Numbered from the stretch's first letter, positions 43,353 through 56,908 are shown. The stretch: 64,000 nt of DNA from Bradyrhizobium lablabi (GCF_018129385.1 NZ_JAFCLN010000003.1:124001-188000), one strand, 5' to 3'. A program made the numbers and translations. The notes: generated by a model not told the origin, from the letters alone.

Positions 43353-44480
43353 GTGTCGACCATTGGATATTTGACGACGACGATCTTCGATTTTGGTGCC
43401 ATCAAGAGCCTGCCGACCGAGTTGGAAGCGCTTGGAATTCGTCGGCCATTGCTTGTCACGGACGTCGGCGTACAGAGTGCCGGCATTGCAGCGCAGGTGC
43501 TGACCCATCTCGATCCGACGACCGTTGCGATATTCGCCGGCACGCCGCCGAACCCGACGGAGGAAGCAGTACGTGAAGGCGTCGTCGCCTACCGCGATGG
43601 CGGCTGCGACGGCGTCATTGCACTCGGCGGCGGTTCGCCAATCGACCTTGCCAAAGGCGTAGCTTTGGCCGCAACCCACGAAGGTCCATTGGAGCATTAC
43701 GCGGCAATCCGTGGCGGTGTCGGCAAGATCACTGCGCAGGTCGCGCCGGTGATCGCCATTCCGACCACTGCGGGAACTGGCAGCGAGGTCGGCCGCGGTG
43801 CTTTGATCAATCTGACCAATGGCTCAAAGCTGGCGTTGATCAGTCCGCATTTGATACCGAAAAGGGCGATCTGCGATCCTGAGCTCACGTTCGGACTGCC
43901 GCCGTTGTTGACGGCGGCAACTGGCATCGACGCGCTCACGCATTGCATCGAAACGTTCCTGTCACCGTTGGTCAATCCGCCGGCGGAAGCGATCGCGCTC
44001 GACGGTGCACAGCGTGCATGGCACTTCATCCAGCGCGCTGTGACAAACGGCGCCGACCGCGAGGCGCGTTGGGAGATGATGATGGCGGCACTCGAAGGTG
44101 GGCTTACGTTTCAGAAGGGGCTCGGCGCAGTGCACTCGCTTTCTCACGCCGCCGGCGCGTTACGCTCGCCGACACTGCATCACGGCATGCTGAACGGCGT
44201 GTTCCTGCCGCACATTCTGCGCTTCAACGCGCAAAGCGTCGGGAACAAATACGAGAAGCTAAGCGATATATTCTGCATTTCGCGCAAAACGGACCTCGCC
44301 ACTGCGGTGTCCGATCTCGTCCAATCGTTAAAGCTACCGGTAACGCTCGGCCAGATGGGCTTTGAAGCGCGGCATATTCCTCAAACAGTGGTCCGGGCGT
44401 TAGCCGACCACTCGAATGCCACGACTCCTCGGAAAGCGTCTGCTGAAGAATTCGATGGGTTACTGCGTGCAGCGCTCTGA
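43353..44480 (+). CDS. Iron-containing alcohol dehydrogenase / maleylacetate-reductase-like
   Basis: A 375-residue group III (Fe-dependent) dehydrogenase. The nucleotide loop GVIALGGGSPIDLAKGVAL and the metal ligands in DALTHCIETFLS, GAVHSLSHAAGAL and LHHGMLNGVFLPHILRFN are intact. Relatives reduce maleylacetate in aromatic-ring breakdown or oxidise small alcohols with NAD. It starts with GTG at 43353 after AGAGGAAA. It is divergent from the FadR regulator and ABC importer, so it likely processes the imported compound. Confidence 0.83.
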   Translation: MSTIGYLTTTIFDFGAIKSLPTELEALGIRRPLLVTDVGVQSAGIAAQVLTHLDPTTVAIFAGTPPNPTEEAVREGVVAYRDGGCDGVIALGGGSPIDLAKGVALAATHEGPLEHYAAIRGGVGKITAQVAPVIAIPTTAGTGSEVGRGALINLTNGSKLALISPHLIPKRAICDPELTFGLPPLLTAATGIDALTHCIETFLSPLVNPPAEAIALDGAQRAWHFIQRAVTNGADREARWEMMMAALEGGLTFQKGLGAVHSLSHAAGALRSPTLHHGMLNGVFLPHILRFNAQSVGNKYEKLSDIFCISRKTDLATAVSDLVQSLKLPVTLGQMGFEARHIPQTVVRALADHSNATTPRKASAEEFDGLLRAAL

Positions 44481-44618
44481 GAGCAGTATCTAAAGGAACG
44501 CCATAAATCCGAACTTCGTCTTAGGGCAGCCGCCGACATCAACTCGGCGTATCTTGTGCAACGAAGACGTATCGCAACTGACACAGCAGAGGTGGGGCAG
44601 CACGATAATCGTGTTGAG

Positions 44619-45380
44619 ATGGCTTTGGGCACTCAAAGGAAAATTGCGCTTGTCACCGGGCCGGGGTCAGGGATTGGCCGTGCTTCCTCGCTCGCTCTGA
44701 TGAAGGCGGGTTTCACTGTCGTCCTGGCCGGACGCCGCATCGAGTTGCTCGAGGAAACCAGGAGTCTGGGACCTGCGCCTGAAGTGAGCACATCTGTCAT
44801 ATGCGATATATCAGATCCGGATTCGATCGCTTCTTTATTTGCGAAAGTCATTGATCTTCACGGACGACTTGATCTGCTGTTTAACAATGCGGGCATAAGC
44901 GCTCCATCGATTCCCATGGAGGATGTTAGCTTTGCGCAGTGGAAAGCTGTGATTGATACCAATTTAACCGGTCCATTTATCTGCACGCAGTTTGCGTTTC
45001 GGATTATGAAAAATCAAACGCCTCGAGGAGGTAGAATAATTAACAACGGTTCGATATCCGCTCACGCTCCGAGGCCTTTCTCGACTCCCTATACCGCGTC
45101 AAAGCACTCAATCACCGGCTTGACCAAGGCGGCCTCGTTAGACGGTCGGGCATACAATATCGCGGTCGGTCAAATTGATATCGACAATGCTGAAACACCC
45201 ATGACAGCGCGTATGACTAGCGGTGTACTACAAGCCGACGGTCGGCAGATGCCGGAGCCGTGTATGAATGTCGATGATGTCGGCAATGCTGTAGCTTGCA
45301 TGGCAAATTTACCACTCGATGCCAACGTGATGTTTATGACGATCATGGCAACAAAGATGCCGTTCGTTGGAAGAGGATAA
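44619..45380 (+). CDS. Short-chain dehydrogenase/reductase
   Basis: A 253-residue classical SDR. The TGPGSGIG cofactor loop, NNAG, and the catalytic NGSISAH (Ser) with YTASK (Tyr/Lys) are all present, so it should be an active NAD(P)-dependent oxidoreductase. I took the ATG at 44619; an upstream start at 44556 adds 21 residues with no homology signature. Codon use is visibly AT-richer than the neighbours, hinting at transfer. It follows the iron alcohol dehydrogenase by 138 bases on the same strand and may belong to the same pathway. Confidence 0.85.
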   Translation: MALGTQRKIALVTGPGSGIGRASSLALMKAGFTVVLAGRRIELLEETRSLGPAPEVSTSVICDISDPDSIASLFAKVIDLHGRLDLLFNNAGISAPSIPMEDVSFAQWKAVIDTNLTGPFICTQFAFRIMKNQTPRGGRIINNGSISAHAPRPFSTPYTASKHSITGLTKAASLDGRAYNIAVGQIDIDNAETPMTARMTSGVLQADGRQMPEPCMNVDDVGNAVACMANLPLDANVMFMTIMATKMPFVGRG

Positions 45381-45535
45381 GTTGTTCAAGCGGTTCCCCG
45401 GCCGCACGGTTCCGGTGCCGCCATTTCTACTGTGCATGGGGTTGTTTTCGAGTTTTTGCATTTGACATGCCTCCGCGGCGCGAAGTGCCCGCCGGATCAT
45501 CGCCTTACGGGCGCCGCCGGCATGGGCGGCCAGGC

Positions 45536-45586
45536 CTTCACTTGAACAACGGCTTCACTTGAACAACGGCTTCACTTGAACAGCGG
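45536..45586. repeat. Three tandem 17-bp repeats across the hydrolase stop codon
   Basis: CTTCACTTGAACAACGG occurs at 45536-45552 and 45553-45569 and, with one change, at 45570-45586. The third copy holds the last codons and stop (TCA at 45572-45574) of the minus-strand hydrolase; the other two repeat that end beyond the stop. It looks like slippage duplication. Confidence 0.85.
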
Positions 45587-46525
45587 CGTGCCCGGCACGA
45601 AGGCGTCGAACGCAGCCCAGAACTGGCCGCGGTAGCGGTCCTGCTCCTGCAAAATCTCGTGCTTGGAGCCGGCGATCACGAGATGCGAGCCGGCACGCAA
45701 ATGATAGGCGAACTCCTCGATCGCCGCCGTCGACACGATGGTGTCGTTGCTCGCCGCCAGCATCAGGATCGGCTGGCGGATCTCGGATGGGTACGACATC
45801 TCGCGAAATGTGTTCATGGCGCGGAAAGCGGTGTCGGCCCAGGCCACCGTAGGCGAAGCGATGCCCAGCGTCGGATCTTCCTCGAGGATCGCGGCGTTGC
45901 GCGCATAGCGCACGGGATCGCTGGTCAGCGGATTGTTGACGAAGGAATCGGTGCCGGTCAGCCGGTCGTTGCCGCCGGGCACGTAGCGGCCGCCCTGCCC
46001 GGTCAGCCGCATGAAGCGCAGCAGCGTGCGCACCGGAAGCGAGGTCGTACGCCCCGGCAGGTCAATCATCGGCGCCGACAGCACCATGCGGTCGAACCAG
46101 CGCTTTCCGGCATGCGCCAGCCGCAGCATGACCGCGCCCCCCATCGAATGGGCCAGTGCGAAGTAGGGCGGCGGGCAATCCGGCAGCACCACCTGCTGCA
46201 CGAAGGTTTCGACGTCGACCTCGTAGTCGGCGAAGTCCCGCACATAGCCCTTGCGCGGATCGCGCAGCCGCCGCGAGGAATGGCCCTGCCCGCGCCAGTC
46301 GATCATGGCGACCGCAAATCCCCGTTCGCGCAGGTCGCGGACGGTCTCGAAGTATTTTTCGATCATCTCGCCGCGCCCGGCAAAAACGCAGACCGTGCCC
46401 TTGCGCCCGGCCGGCGGCGCCCAGCGCGCAAAGCGCAGTTCTGCGCCGTCAGGCGTCTTGATGGTGCCCGAGACGACGTCTTCCGGAGCCGGGTTCGCGG
46501 GGATCGAGACGAGCGTCATGGGCAT
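45572..46525 (-). CDS. Alpha/beta hydrolase, lysophospholipase-like (serine aminopeptidase S33 family)
   Basis: A 317-residue hydrolase. The nucleophile elbow is AHSMGG, with the preceding oxyanion-type FAGRGEMIEKYFETV and DWRGQGHSSR motifs characteristic of PldB/monoacylglycerol lipase-like enzymes; the acid and His fall in the C-terminal third. It probably cleaves lysophospholipids or monoacylglycerols. It diverges from the hsp20 gene across the heat-shock promoter and thermometer region. Its final codons are duplicated twice downstream as 17-bp repeats. Confidence 0.83.
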   Translation of the reverse strand: MPMTLVSIPANPAPEDVVSGTIKTPDGAELRFARWAPPAGRKGTVCVFAGRGEMIEKYFETVRDLRERGFAVAMIDWRGQGHSSRRLRDPRKGYVRDFADYEVDVETFVQQVVLPDCPPPYFALAHSMGGAVMLRLAHAGKRWFDRMVLSAPMIDLPGRTTSLPVRTLLRFMRLTGQGGRYVPGGNDRLTGTDSFVNNPLTSDPVRYARNAAILEEDPTLGIASPTVAWADTAFRAMNTFREMSYPSEIRQPILMLAASNDTIVSTAAIEEFAYHLRAGSHLVIAGSKHEILQEQDRYRGQFWAAFDAFVPGTPLFK

Positions 46526-46595
46526 TGCAACCGGGTGGATGAAGAAGGCTGGAAATCAAGGCTTCCGGCATCGAAAAAGCGGCTCCTCGCCGCCT

Positions 46596-46623
46596 CTTGA
46601 ACGCCGTTCCACCCCTCCCATAT
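46596..46623 (+). promoter_or_regulatory. RpoH (sigma-32)-type heat-shock promoter of hsp20
   Basis: CTTGAA at 46596-46601 and CCTCCCATAT at 46614-46623 match the sigma-32 consensus (CTTGAA, CCCCATNT) with acceptable spacing. Transcription would start near 46630, at the beginning of the structured leader. Confidence 0.65.
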
Positions 46624-46630
46624 CACCATC

Positions 46631-46742
46631 GTGCAGGCCGCTACCAGTGCTTCGGGAACCCGAAGCATCAGGCTGCACAGGACTACAGCCCGGCCCGATG
46701 GCGGGCGGGTAATTCAACAGTCGCTCAATGGAGGACTACCCT
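46631..46742 (+). promoter_or_regulatory. ROSE-type RNA thermometer in the hsp20 leader
   Basis: The leader folds into successive hairpins. The first has GTGCAG/CTGCAC outer and TGCTTCGGG/CCCGAAGCA inner stems (46631-46678), the second GCCCG/CGGGC. The last pairs AGTC(G)CTC with GAGGACT and so buries the GGAGGA ribosome site; one G (in TCGCTC) is left bulged opposite it. A bulged G facing the Shine-Dalgarno sequence is the hallmark of ROSE elements, first described in Bradyrhizobium, which melt at heat-shock temperature to allow translation. Confidence 0.8.
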
Positions 46743-47219
46743 ATGCGTACCTACGACCTCACTCCGTTCTATCGTTCCACCGTCGGCTTTGACCGCCTCT
46801 TCAACCTGCTCGACCAGGTGACTTCGGACGGCAGCCCCGGTTATCCCCCCTACAATATCGAGCGCACCGGCGAGAACGCCTATCGCATCTCGGTTGCCGT
46901 ATCCGGCTTCTCGCAGAGCGAGCTCTCGATCGTCGCGAAGGAAAACACGCTGACGATCAAGGGCGAGAAGGTCGCCAACGAGAACGGCAAGGACAACTCC
47001 GAAGTGCTCTATCGCGGCATTGCCTCGCGGGCCTTCGAGCGCGTCTTCCAGCTTGCCGATTTCGTCCAGGTGAAGAACGCCTCGCTCGAGAACGGCCTGC
47101 TCCATGTCGACCTCGTCCGCGAGATCCCCGAGGCCAAGAAGCCGCGCAACATTCAGATTGCGAGCGGTGACAAGGCCCCGCAGGTGGTCGACGGCGCGGC
47201 CGGCAAAGCCGCTGCCTAA
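46743..47219 (+). CDS. Small heat-shock protein (Hsp20/IbpA class)
   Basis: A 158-residue ATP-independent chaperone that holds unfolding proteins. The alpha-crystallin domain spans about residues 36-135 (NIERTGENAYRISVAVSGFS, then ERVFQLADFVQVKNASLENG, ending in the conserved GLLHVDL), and the N-terminus RTYDLTPFYRSTVGFDRLF is typical of class A rhizobial and IbpA proteins. The ATG at 46743 follows GGAGGA; an ATG at 46728 would contain the ribosome site and is rejected. Control is both at transcription (RpoH-like promoter) and translation (ROSE leader). A terminator follows at 47257. Confidence 0.93.
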   Translation: MRTYDLTPFYRSTVGFDRLFNLLDQVTSDGSPGYPPYNIERTGENAYRISVAVSGFSQSELSIVAKENTLTIKGEKVANENGKDNSEVLYRGIASRAFERVFQLADFVQVKNASLENGLLHVDLVREIPEAKKPRNIQIASGDKAPQVVDGAAGKAAA

Positions 47220-47256
47220 GCGCGATCCTGTCTCAGCAGATATTGGCTGAAACGAA

Positions 47257-47284
47257 AACGCCCCGGGAAACCGGGGCGTTTTTT
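47257..47284 (+). terminator. Rho-independent terminator after hsp20
   Basis: AACGCCCCGG and CCGGGGCGTT form a 10-bp stem with a GAAA tetraloop followed by a run of T. With AAAA on the other side it may also serve the convergent proline-rich gene. Confidence 0.9.
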
Positions 47285-47312
47285 ATCGACGGCGCCGCTG
47301 CGGACAGGAAAA

Positions 47313-48116
47313 TCAGTCGAGCCCCTGCGCCTTCGGCATCTCCTGCGTCGGCTGGATGGCGGGTGGCTCCGGCTTGGCCTGCGTTTGGCCGGCGCTGCCA
47401 GTCCCGGCGGGGGCCGTGTCGGAAGGCTTTGGCTGCGCGACCGCGGCCTGGTGCTGCGCCGGCGGTTGGACCGGCGGCCTGGCTGCGGCCTGCGCCGCAG
47501 GCTTTGCAGGTTCGCTCGCCGCGCCTGCCGCCAGCGGGCTGGGCTTCGGCACGGGCACGGTGCGGCTCGCCACGCGCGGCACCGAGGCCGGTGGCCGCGG
47601 CTCGCCCTTTATTTCCGTGGGCGGCGGCATGCCGGGCGGACCGTAATTGTTGAATGCCCCGTCGAAACTGCGGCTGATCTGCCAGGCCGGCATAAAGCGG
47701 ATGATGCGCCCGTTGCGGGCGTCGATCACCAGCCTGCCGTCCTCGCCGCCGCGGTCGATCACGGCAATGGTGTAGACGAAGCCGCGCTGGCGCGGGATGC
47801 CGAGCGGCGAAAAGCCCGCCTCGCGGATGATGTTGTAGACCTCATGCGGCGGCAGCAGGCCCGCCGGCTCGTAACCATAGCCGTTGCCACCATAGCCGTT
47901 GCCGTAGCCATAGCGCGGCTCCGGCGGCGGAACCTCAGCGGGAGGCGGTGCGTAATACGGCCCGCCGCGATAGGGCGGCGCTTCACTGTAGGGAGGCGCT
48001 TCGCTGTAGGGCGCGCCAAAATCCGAAACCCGGCTCGGACCCAGCACCTGCGCATCGGCCGCCGTCGCGCCCAGCGCCAGACTTGCCGCCAACGCCCATC
48101 CTGTGAACAACTTCAT
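47313..48116 (-). CDS. Secreted proline/glycine/tyrosine-rich protein, function unknown
   Basis: A 267-residue protein with a signal peptide (LAASLALGATAADAQ), a low-complexity Pro/Tyr/Gly-rich region (about 34-82, including repeated PYSEAPP), a short ordered core (about 85-150) with EVYNIIREAGFSPLGIPRQR and DARNGRIIRF, and a long Pro/Ala-rich C-terminal tail. The core resembles a small peptidase-propeptide-like fold seen in other rhizobial secreted proteins, but I cannot name a family. It is a monocistronic gene between hsp20 and gltB; its promoter lies in the 48117-48563 gap. Confidence 0.65.
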   Translation of the reverse strand: MKLFTGWALAASLALGATAADAQVLGPSRVSDFGAPYSEAPPYSEAPPYRGGPYYAPPPAEVPPPEPRYGYGNGYGGNGYGYEPAGLLPPHEVYNIIREAGFSPLGIPRQRGFVYTIAVIDRGGEDGRLVIDARNGRIIRFMPAWQISRSFDGAFNNYGPPGMPPPTEIKGEPRPPASVPRVASRTVPVPKPSPLAAGAASEPAKPAAQAAARPPVQPPAQHQAAVAQPKPSDTAPAGTGSAGQTQAKPEPPAIQPTQEMPKAQGLD

Positions 48117-48563
48117 TTGAAAGTGCTCCTGTGATGCCCCGGAGCGTTTTCGCTCTTCTGCCCGAACCGGAGATTTGCCGGGGATTCTGGCGGTCCTTGG
48201 GCCGGATCACGGCGCAAATCCGGGAGCCCTCGGCGAAGCATCAACACTTGCAACGATCTGCCATGCAGCGGGGGACTTTCACGCGCTTGTGTGATAGATA
48301 AAAATTTGGCATGGTCCAAGGTAGGACAGCATCCCTGTCTCAATTTTTGTGGCTTTCCCGGCATAGGGATTGCAACGAAAACCCGGCCCTCTGACGCCGG
48401 GAAGTGCAGGCAAGGCCGTTCGCCGGGGACGTTGAACGCCCAAGCCTGAATTTAGGACATTGCGGCTCGCGAGGACGAGCGGTGGCCCGGTGGGTGCCGC
48501 AAGCGCCCAAGGTGCGCCGGGAGACGACGGTGAGGCCCTTGCCGAACTGAGAGGACGAAAGAG
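48117..48563. other. 447-base gap: divergent promoters and long gltB leader
   Basis: No convincing gene is seen. It contains the promoter of the proline-rich gene on the minus strand and, on the plus strand, a candidate sigma-54 promoter (48359-48374) and about 180 bases of leader before gltB. Short hairpins such as GCTCG/CGAGC near 48462-48478 occur in the leader; I do not recognise a riboswitch. Confidence 0.4.
48359..48374 (+). promoter_or_regulatory. Candidate sigma-54 promoter for gltB
   Basis: CGGCATAGGGATTGCA has the -24 GG (48360-48361) and -12 GC (48372-48373) exactly ten bases apart, with GGCA and TTGCA as in the sigma-54 consensus. The nearest downstream gene is nitrogen-assimilatory gltB, which fits. 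No NtrC site was identified, so this is tentative. Confidence 0.4.
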
Positions 48564-53297
<4,734 letters not shown>

Positions 53298-53305
53298 TCG
53301 AATAT

Positions 53306-53412
53306 CCTCATGGTGAGGAGGCGCGCAGCGCCGTCTCGAACCACGAGGCCACCGAACGGGCCTTCATCCTTCGAGACGCGCCGCACGCGGCGCTCCTCAG
53401 GATGAGGAGTTA
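53306..53412. repeat. Palindromic intergenic repeat, family A, copy 3
   Basis: TCATGGT...ACCACGA and CATCCT...AGGATG hairpins in the same order as the copy at 31174-31276. This copy keeps CTTCGAGACGC and GCTCCTCAGGATGAGG intact. It lies between gltB and gltD, inside what should be one operon. Confidence 0.75.
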
Positions 53413-53418
53413 GAGTTA

Positions 53419-53521
53419 AGCGTCATTCCGGGCGCGCGAAGCGCGAACTCCGGAATCTCGCAAGACGATATCGAGGTTCCGAATATGCGCCTGACGGCGC
53501 ATCCCGGAGCGACGGAACGAG
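53419..53521. repeat. Second palindromic repeat between gltB and gltD
   Basis: CGTCATTCCGGG at the left and CCCGGAGCGACG at the right bracket internal palindromes GCGCGCGAAGCGCG and GCGCCTGACGGCGC. It is a different family from the adjacent repeat. Two stacked repeats here would be expected to affect transcription through gltB into gltD or the stability of the message. Confidence 0.65.
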
Positions 53522-53542
53522 ATGCAAGGGCGTCAGGGTTTT

Positions 53543-54994
53543 ATGGGCAAGATCACAGGTTTTCTCGAGATCGACCGGCACGAGCGCAAGTATGAGCCGG
53601 TCGCCGAGCGCGTACAGCATTACCGCGAATTCGTCATCCCGCTGAGCGAGAAGGACACCCGCGACCAGGCCGCGCGCTGCATGAATTGCGGCATCCCCTA
53701 TTGCCACGGCACCGGTTCGGTGGCGCCGGGCACGCCGGGCTGCCCGGTCAACAATCAGATCCCCGACTTCAACGACCTCGTCTATCAGGGCAACTGGGAA
53801 GAAGCCTCGCGCAACCTGCACTCGACCAACAATTTTCCGGAATTCACCGGCCGCATCTGCCCGGCGCCGTGCGAGGCGTCCTGCACGCTCAACATCGACG
53901 ACAATCCGGTCACCATCAAGACGATCGAATGCGCCATCGTCGACCGCGCCTGGGACAATGGCTGGCTGAAGCCGGAAGTCGCTCCCGAAAAGACCGGCAA
54001 GAAGGTCGCCATCATCGGCTCCGGCCCGGCGGGCCTTGCCGCCGCCCAGCAGCTCGCGCGCGCCGGCCATGAGGTGCATGTCTACGAAAAGTTCGCCAAG
54101 GCCGGCGGGCTGCTGCGTTACGGCATTCCCGACTTCAAGATGGAAAAGCACATCATCGACCGCCGCGTGGCGCAGATGGAAGCTGAGGGCGTGACCTTTC
54201 ACTACGGCGCCCATGTCGGCGCCAATGGCTCGGTCGATCCGCGCGAACTGGTCAAGCAGTACGACGCCATCGCGCTGACCGGCGGCGCCGAGGCTCCACG
54301 CGACCTCCTGATCCCCGGCCGTGACCTGGCCGGCATCCACTTTGCGATGGATTTCCTGCCGCAGCAGAACCGCCGCGTTTCCTCCGAGCCGCTGGGCGGC
54401 GCCGCCGACATCCTGGCCGGCGGCAAGCATGTCGTCGTGATCGGCGGTGGCGATACCGGCTCGGACTGCATCGGCACCTCGTTCCGGCAGGGCGCAAAAT
54501 CCGTCACCCAGCTCGAGATCATGCCGGCCCCGCCCGAGCATGAAAACAAAGGCATCACCTGGCCGAACTGGCCCTTGAAGATGCGAACGTCCTCGAGCCA
54601 GGCCGAAGGCGCCGGCCGCGAATTCGCCGTGCTGACGCAAAAGTTCTCCGGCGCGAACGGCAAGGTCGCAAAGCTTCACTGCGTCAAGGTCGACGAAAAG
54701 TTCAAGCCGCTCCCCGGCACCGAATTCGATCTCGACGCCGAGCTCGTACTGCTCGCGATGGGTTTTGTGCACCCCGTGCACGAAGGCCTGCTGAAGACGC
54801 TGGGCGTCGATCTCGACCCCCGCGGCAACGTCCGCGCCAATTTTGCGGATTACCAGACCTCGCTGCCAAAAGTGTTTTCGGCCGGCGACATGCGCCGCGG
54901 CCAGTCGCTGGTGGTGTGGGCGATCCGCGAAGGCCGGCTGTGCGCGCGGTCGATCGACACGTTCCTGATGGGAAAGACAGATTTGCCGAGGTAG
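53543..54994 (+). CDS. gltD: Glutamate synthase (NADPH) small subunit
   Basis: A 483-residue flavoprotein that passes electrons from NADPH to GltB. Two 4Fe-4S cysteine groups lie in the N-terminus (CMNCGIPYC near residue 46 and CPAPCEASC near 107); the FAD loop is [11 protein letters not shown] near 159 and the NADPH loop is GGGDTGSDC near 301. The ATG at 53543 fits the family start ([11 protein letters not shown]); one at 53522 would add seven residues. It functions only with GltB. Confidence 0.95.
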   Translation: MGKITGFLEIDRHERKYEPVAERVQHYREFVIPLSEKDTRDQAARCMNCGIPYCHGTGSVAPGTPGCPVNNQIPDFNDLVYQGNWEEASRNLHSTNNFPEFTGRICPAPCEASCTLNIDDNPVTIKTIECAIVDRAWDNGWLKPEVAPEKTGKKVAIIGSGPAGLAAAQQLARAGHEVHVYEKFAKAGGLLRYGIPDFKMEKHIIDRRVAQMEAEGVTFHYGAHVGANGSVDPRELVKQYDAIALTGGAEAPRDLLIPGRDLAGIHFAMDFLPQQNRRVSSEPLGGAADILAGGKHVVVIGGGDTGSDCIGTSFRQGAKSVTQLEIMPAPPEHENKGITWPNWPLKMRTSSSQAEGAGREFAVLTQKFSGANGKVAKLHCVKVDEKFKPLPGTEFDLDAELVLLAMGFVHPVHEGLLKTLGVDLDPRGNVRANFADYQTSLPKVFSAGDMRRGQSLVVWAIREGRLCARSIDTFLMGKTDLPR

Positions 54995-55147
54995 GTCCTT
55001 GCGACGCTTGAAATCGCGCTAAAGGGGGCATTGCCCGGCAGACGTCGTGATCGACCAATTCCCATAGGTTCAGCTATCGCGCCCAGTCGCCAAAGAATAC
55101 CATCTCTGCTAGAGTTTAGTCTTTAACACTCGCAGATATGAGTTCTT

Positions 55148-56863
55148 ATGGTGGAAGCTTTTTCAGAATCGCCCACATTCGGCATAGCTAAAATCTTGCA
55201 AGAAGGTCGCTTCGTCGTCCCATCTCATCAGCGAGATTACTCTTGGACAGTCGACGAAGTTCAGCAGCTATTCGACGACGTCGCAGACGCTCTTGAAAAG
55301 AAGGGAGATGCTTATTTTCTTGGGCTGCTAGTTTTCCTCACCGAAGGTGAGCACTTCACAATTCTCGACGGCCAGCAAAGGCTAGCGACGACCATTATTA
55401 TTTTTGCTGCAATCCGCGACTGGCTCCGTCAATACCCGGACCAGCACGACGAAGCTCGAAAGATTCAAGATGCCTATATTGGCGGTAGCGAACTTGGCGA
55501 AAAGGAGCCAACTCCGAGACTTGTACTTAACCAAGCAAACAATCAGAATTTTGTCGATTTTGTCGTCAAGGGCGCGGCGGTCGAAGATGTTATTACAGCG
55601 CTCAAGAAATTAAAGCGTCACGATTCCAATCGCGAGCTACTAGAAGCGATTATCTATTCGCATGGGCGGGTAAAGGAGATAGCCTCGAAGATTGGCGACC
55701 CCACGAAATCGGCTGCCTATTTTTTTGAAACCATCAAATTCTTCAGAGATCGTGTTCGAACAGTTCGCTTGACGGTCGCAGATGAAAATTCGGCGTACAC
55801 GCTGTTCGAGACTCTAAATGATCGCGGCGTTGACCTTTCTCCTCTTGATCTAGTGAAGAATTTCCTCTTCAAGAAGGCAGCCGGACTTTCGCCGGCTGTC
55901 TTGAAGGATATGCAATTCCGCTGGGTTCAGATGATTGCTGCCCTTTCGAATGTCAAAGCGTCAAGCTTCTTAAAGGTTTTTTGGACGTCGCGTCACGGTC
56001 GAATAAGGACCAATCTTCTATTCGATACGTTTCGCACAACATACAAAGACTCCAATAAGGCAGTGAACCTTTCCAAAGATCTGCTCGGCGCGGCTGAGCA
56101 ATACGCAGCTCTCGACTCTCCTGACGATGCTGTTTGGTCATCGTACTCGGCTGAAGCAAGGAGCACAGTCGTATCCCTTAAGTTGATTGGGAGCCAGCAA
56201 ACTCACCCCATAATCCTTTCTGCACTAGCTCGATTTAGCGCTACTGAAATGCCACGATTGCTGAGACTACTGGAGGTCAGCATTGTCAGGTTTTTGCTGG
56301 TAGGCGGAGGAAATCCCGGTCGTTTTGAGCCGACATGTGCTCGAGTTGCTGAATTGATATTCAAAGGATCTATCACAAATACAGCAGGCGTCTTGGCCGA
56401 ATTCAAATCGTCCGGAGTTTATCCATCTGATTCGGATTTTGAATCGGCATTTCGCCTCAAGACAGAGAGAAATAGCCAGAAGGCACGATACTTTCTTCGA
56501 GCTCTTGAGAGAGACGCGCAAACTCTCAAAAAAGGAAAAATGGCAAACGAGTGGGAGCCCGGCGCACTTACGTTAGAACATGTTCTACCGAAGAAGCCAA
56601 ACGACGACTGGAAGCAGATATTAAAAGCAGACAAAGAGATTGTCGATGATTGCGCCGCACGATTGGGAAACATGTGCCTTCTAACGAAAATCAACAAAGA
56701 TCTTGGTTCGAAGGGATTCTCGGCAAAAAAGCCGACTTATAATGCGAGCGATCTCAAGACAACGAAGGACTTGGCATCATTCACCGTTTGGGACCGAAAG
56801 GCCATCGACAAAAGGCAGGAGCAAATGGCGAAGCGCGCTCGATCTATATGGCGTTTCCCGTAA
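55148..56863 (+). CDS. GmrSD-type protein (DUF262 plus HNH/DUF1524), probable anti-phage nuclease
   Basis: A 571-residue protein. The N-terminal DUF262 (GmrS-like) part has VPSHQRDYSW and the ILDGQQRLAT motif (Asp74), and SAYTLFETLNDRGVDLSPLDLV follows near residue 220. The C-terminal DUF1524 part is an HNH nuclease: LTLEHVLPKK (His478) and RLGNMCLLTKINKDLGSKGF (Asn508). This is the single-chain form of the type IV GmrSD restriction enzyme, which cuts modified phage DNA; SspE and BrxU share the design. The gene is AT-rich with codon use unlike its neighbours, a sign of recent acquisition. No companion modification or BREX genes are present. It sits between gltD and an outer-membrane gene without visible target-site duplications. 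Confidence 0.85.
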   Translation: MVEAFSESPTFGIAKILQEGRFVVPSHQRDYSWTVDEVQQLFDDVADALEKKGDAYFLGLLVFLTEGEHFTILDGQQRLATTIIIFAAIRDWLRQYPDQHDEARKIQDAYIGGSELGEKEPTPRLVLNQANNQNFVDFVVKGAAVEDVITALKKLKRHDSNRELLEAIIYSHGRVKEIASKIGDPTKSAAYFFETIKFFRDRVRTVRLTVADENSAYTLFETLNDRGVDLSPLDLVKNFLFKKAAGLSPAVLKDMQFRWVQMIAALSNVKASSFLKVFWTSRHGRIRTNLLFDTFRTTYKDSNKAVNLSKDLLGAAEQYAALDSPDDAVWSSYSAEARSTVVSLKLIGSQQTHPIILSALARFSATEMPRLLRLLEVSIVRFLLVGGGNPGRFEPTCARVAELIFKGSITNTAGVLAEFKSSGVYPSDSDFESAFRLKTERNSQKARYFLRALERDAQTLKKGKMANEWEPGALTLEHVLPKKPNDDWKQILKADKEIVDDCAARLGNMCLLTKINKDLGSKGFSAKKPTYNASDLKTTKDLASFTVWDRKAIDKRQEQMAKRARSIWRFP

Positions 56864-56908
56864 AGCGGCATCCGAACTCACACGATAATGCGGCAAGTAA
56901 TGCCCACC

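Noticed and set aside
45536..45586. Three 17-bp repeats as a CRISPR remnant
   Set aside because: Units are directly abutting with no spacers and match the adjacent gene's end.
55148..56863. A larger defence island (BREX, Ssp, DISARM) around the GmrSD-like gene
   Set aside because: Flanks are gltD and an outer-membrane protein gene; no methyltransferase, PglZ, helicase or Ssp genes are present.
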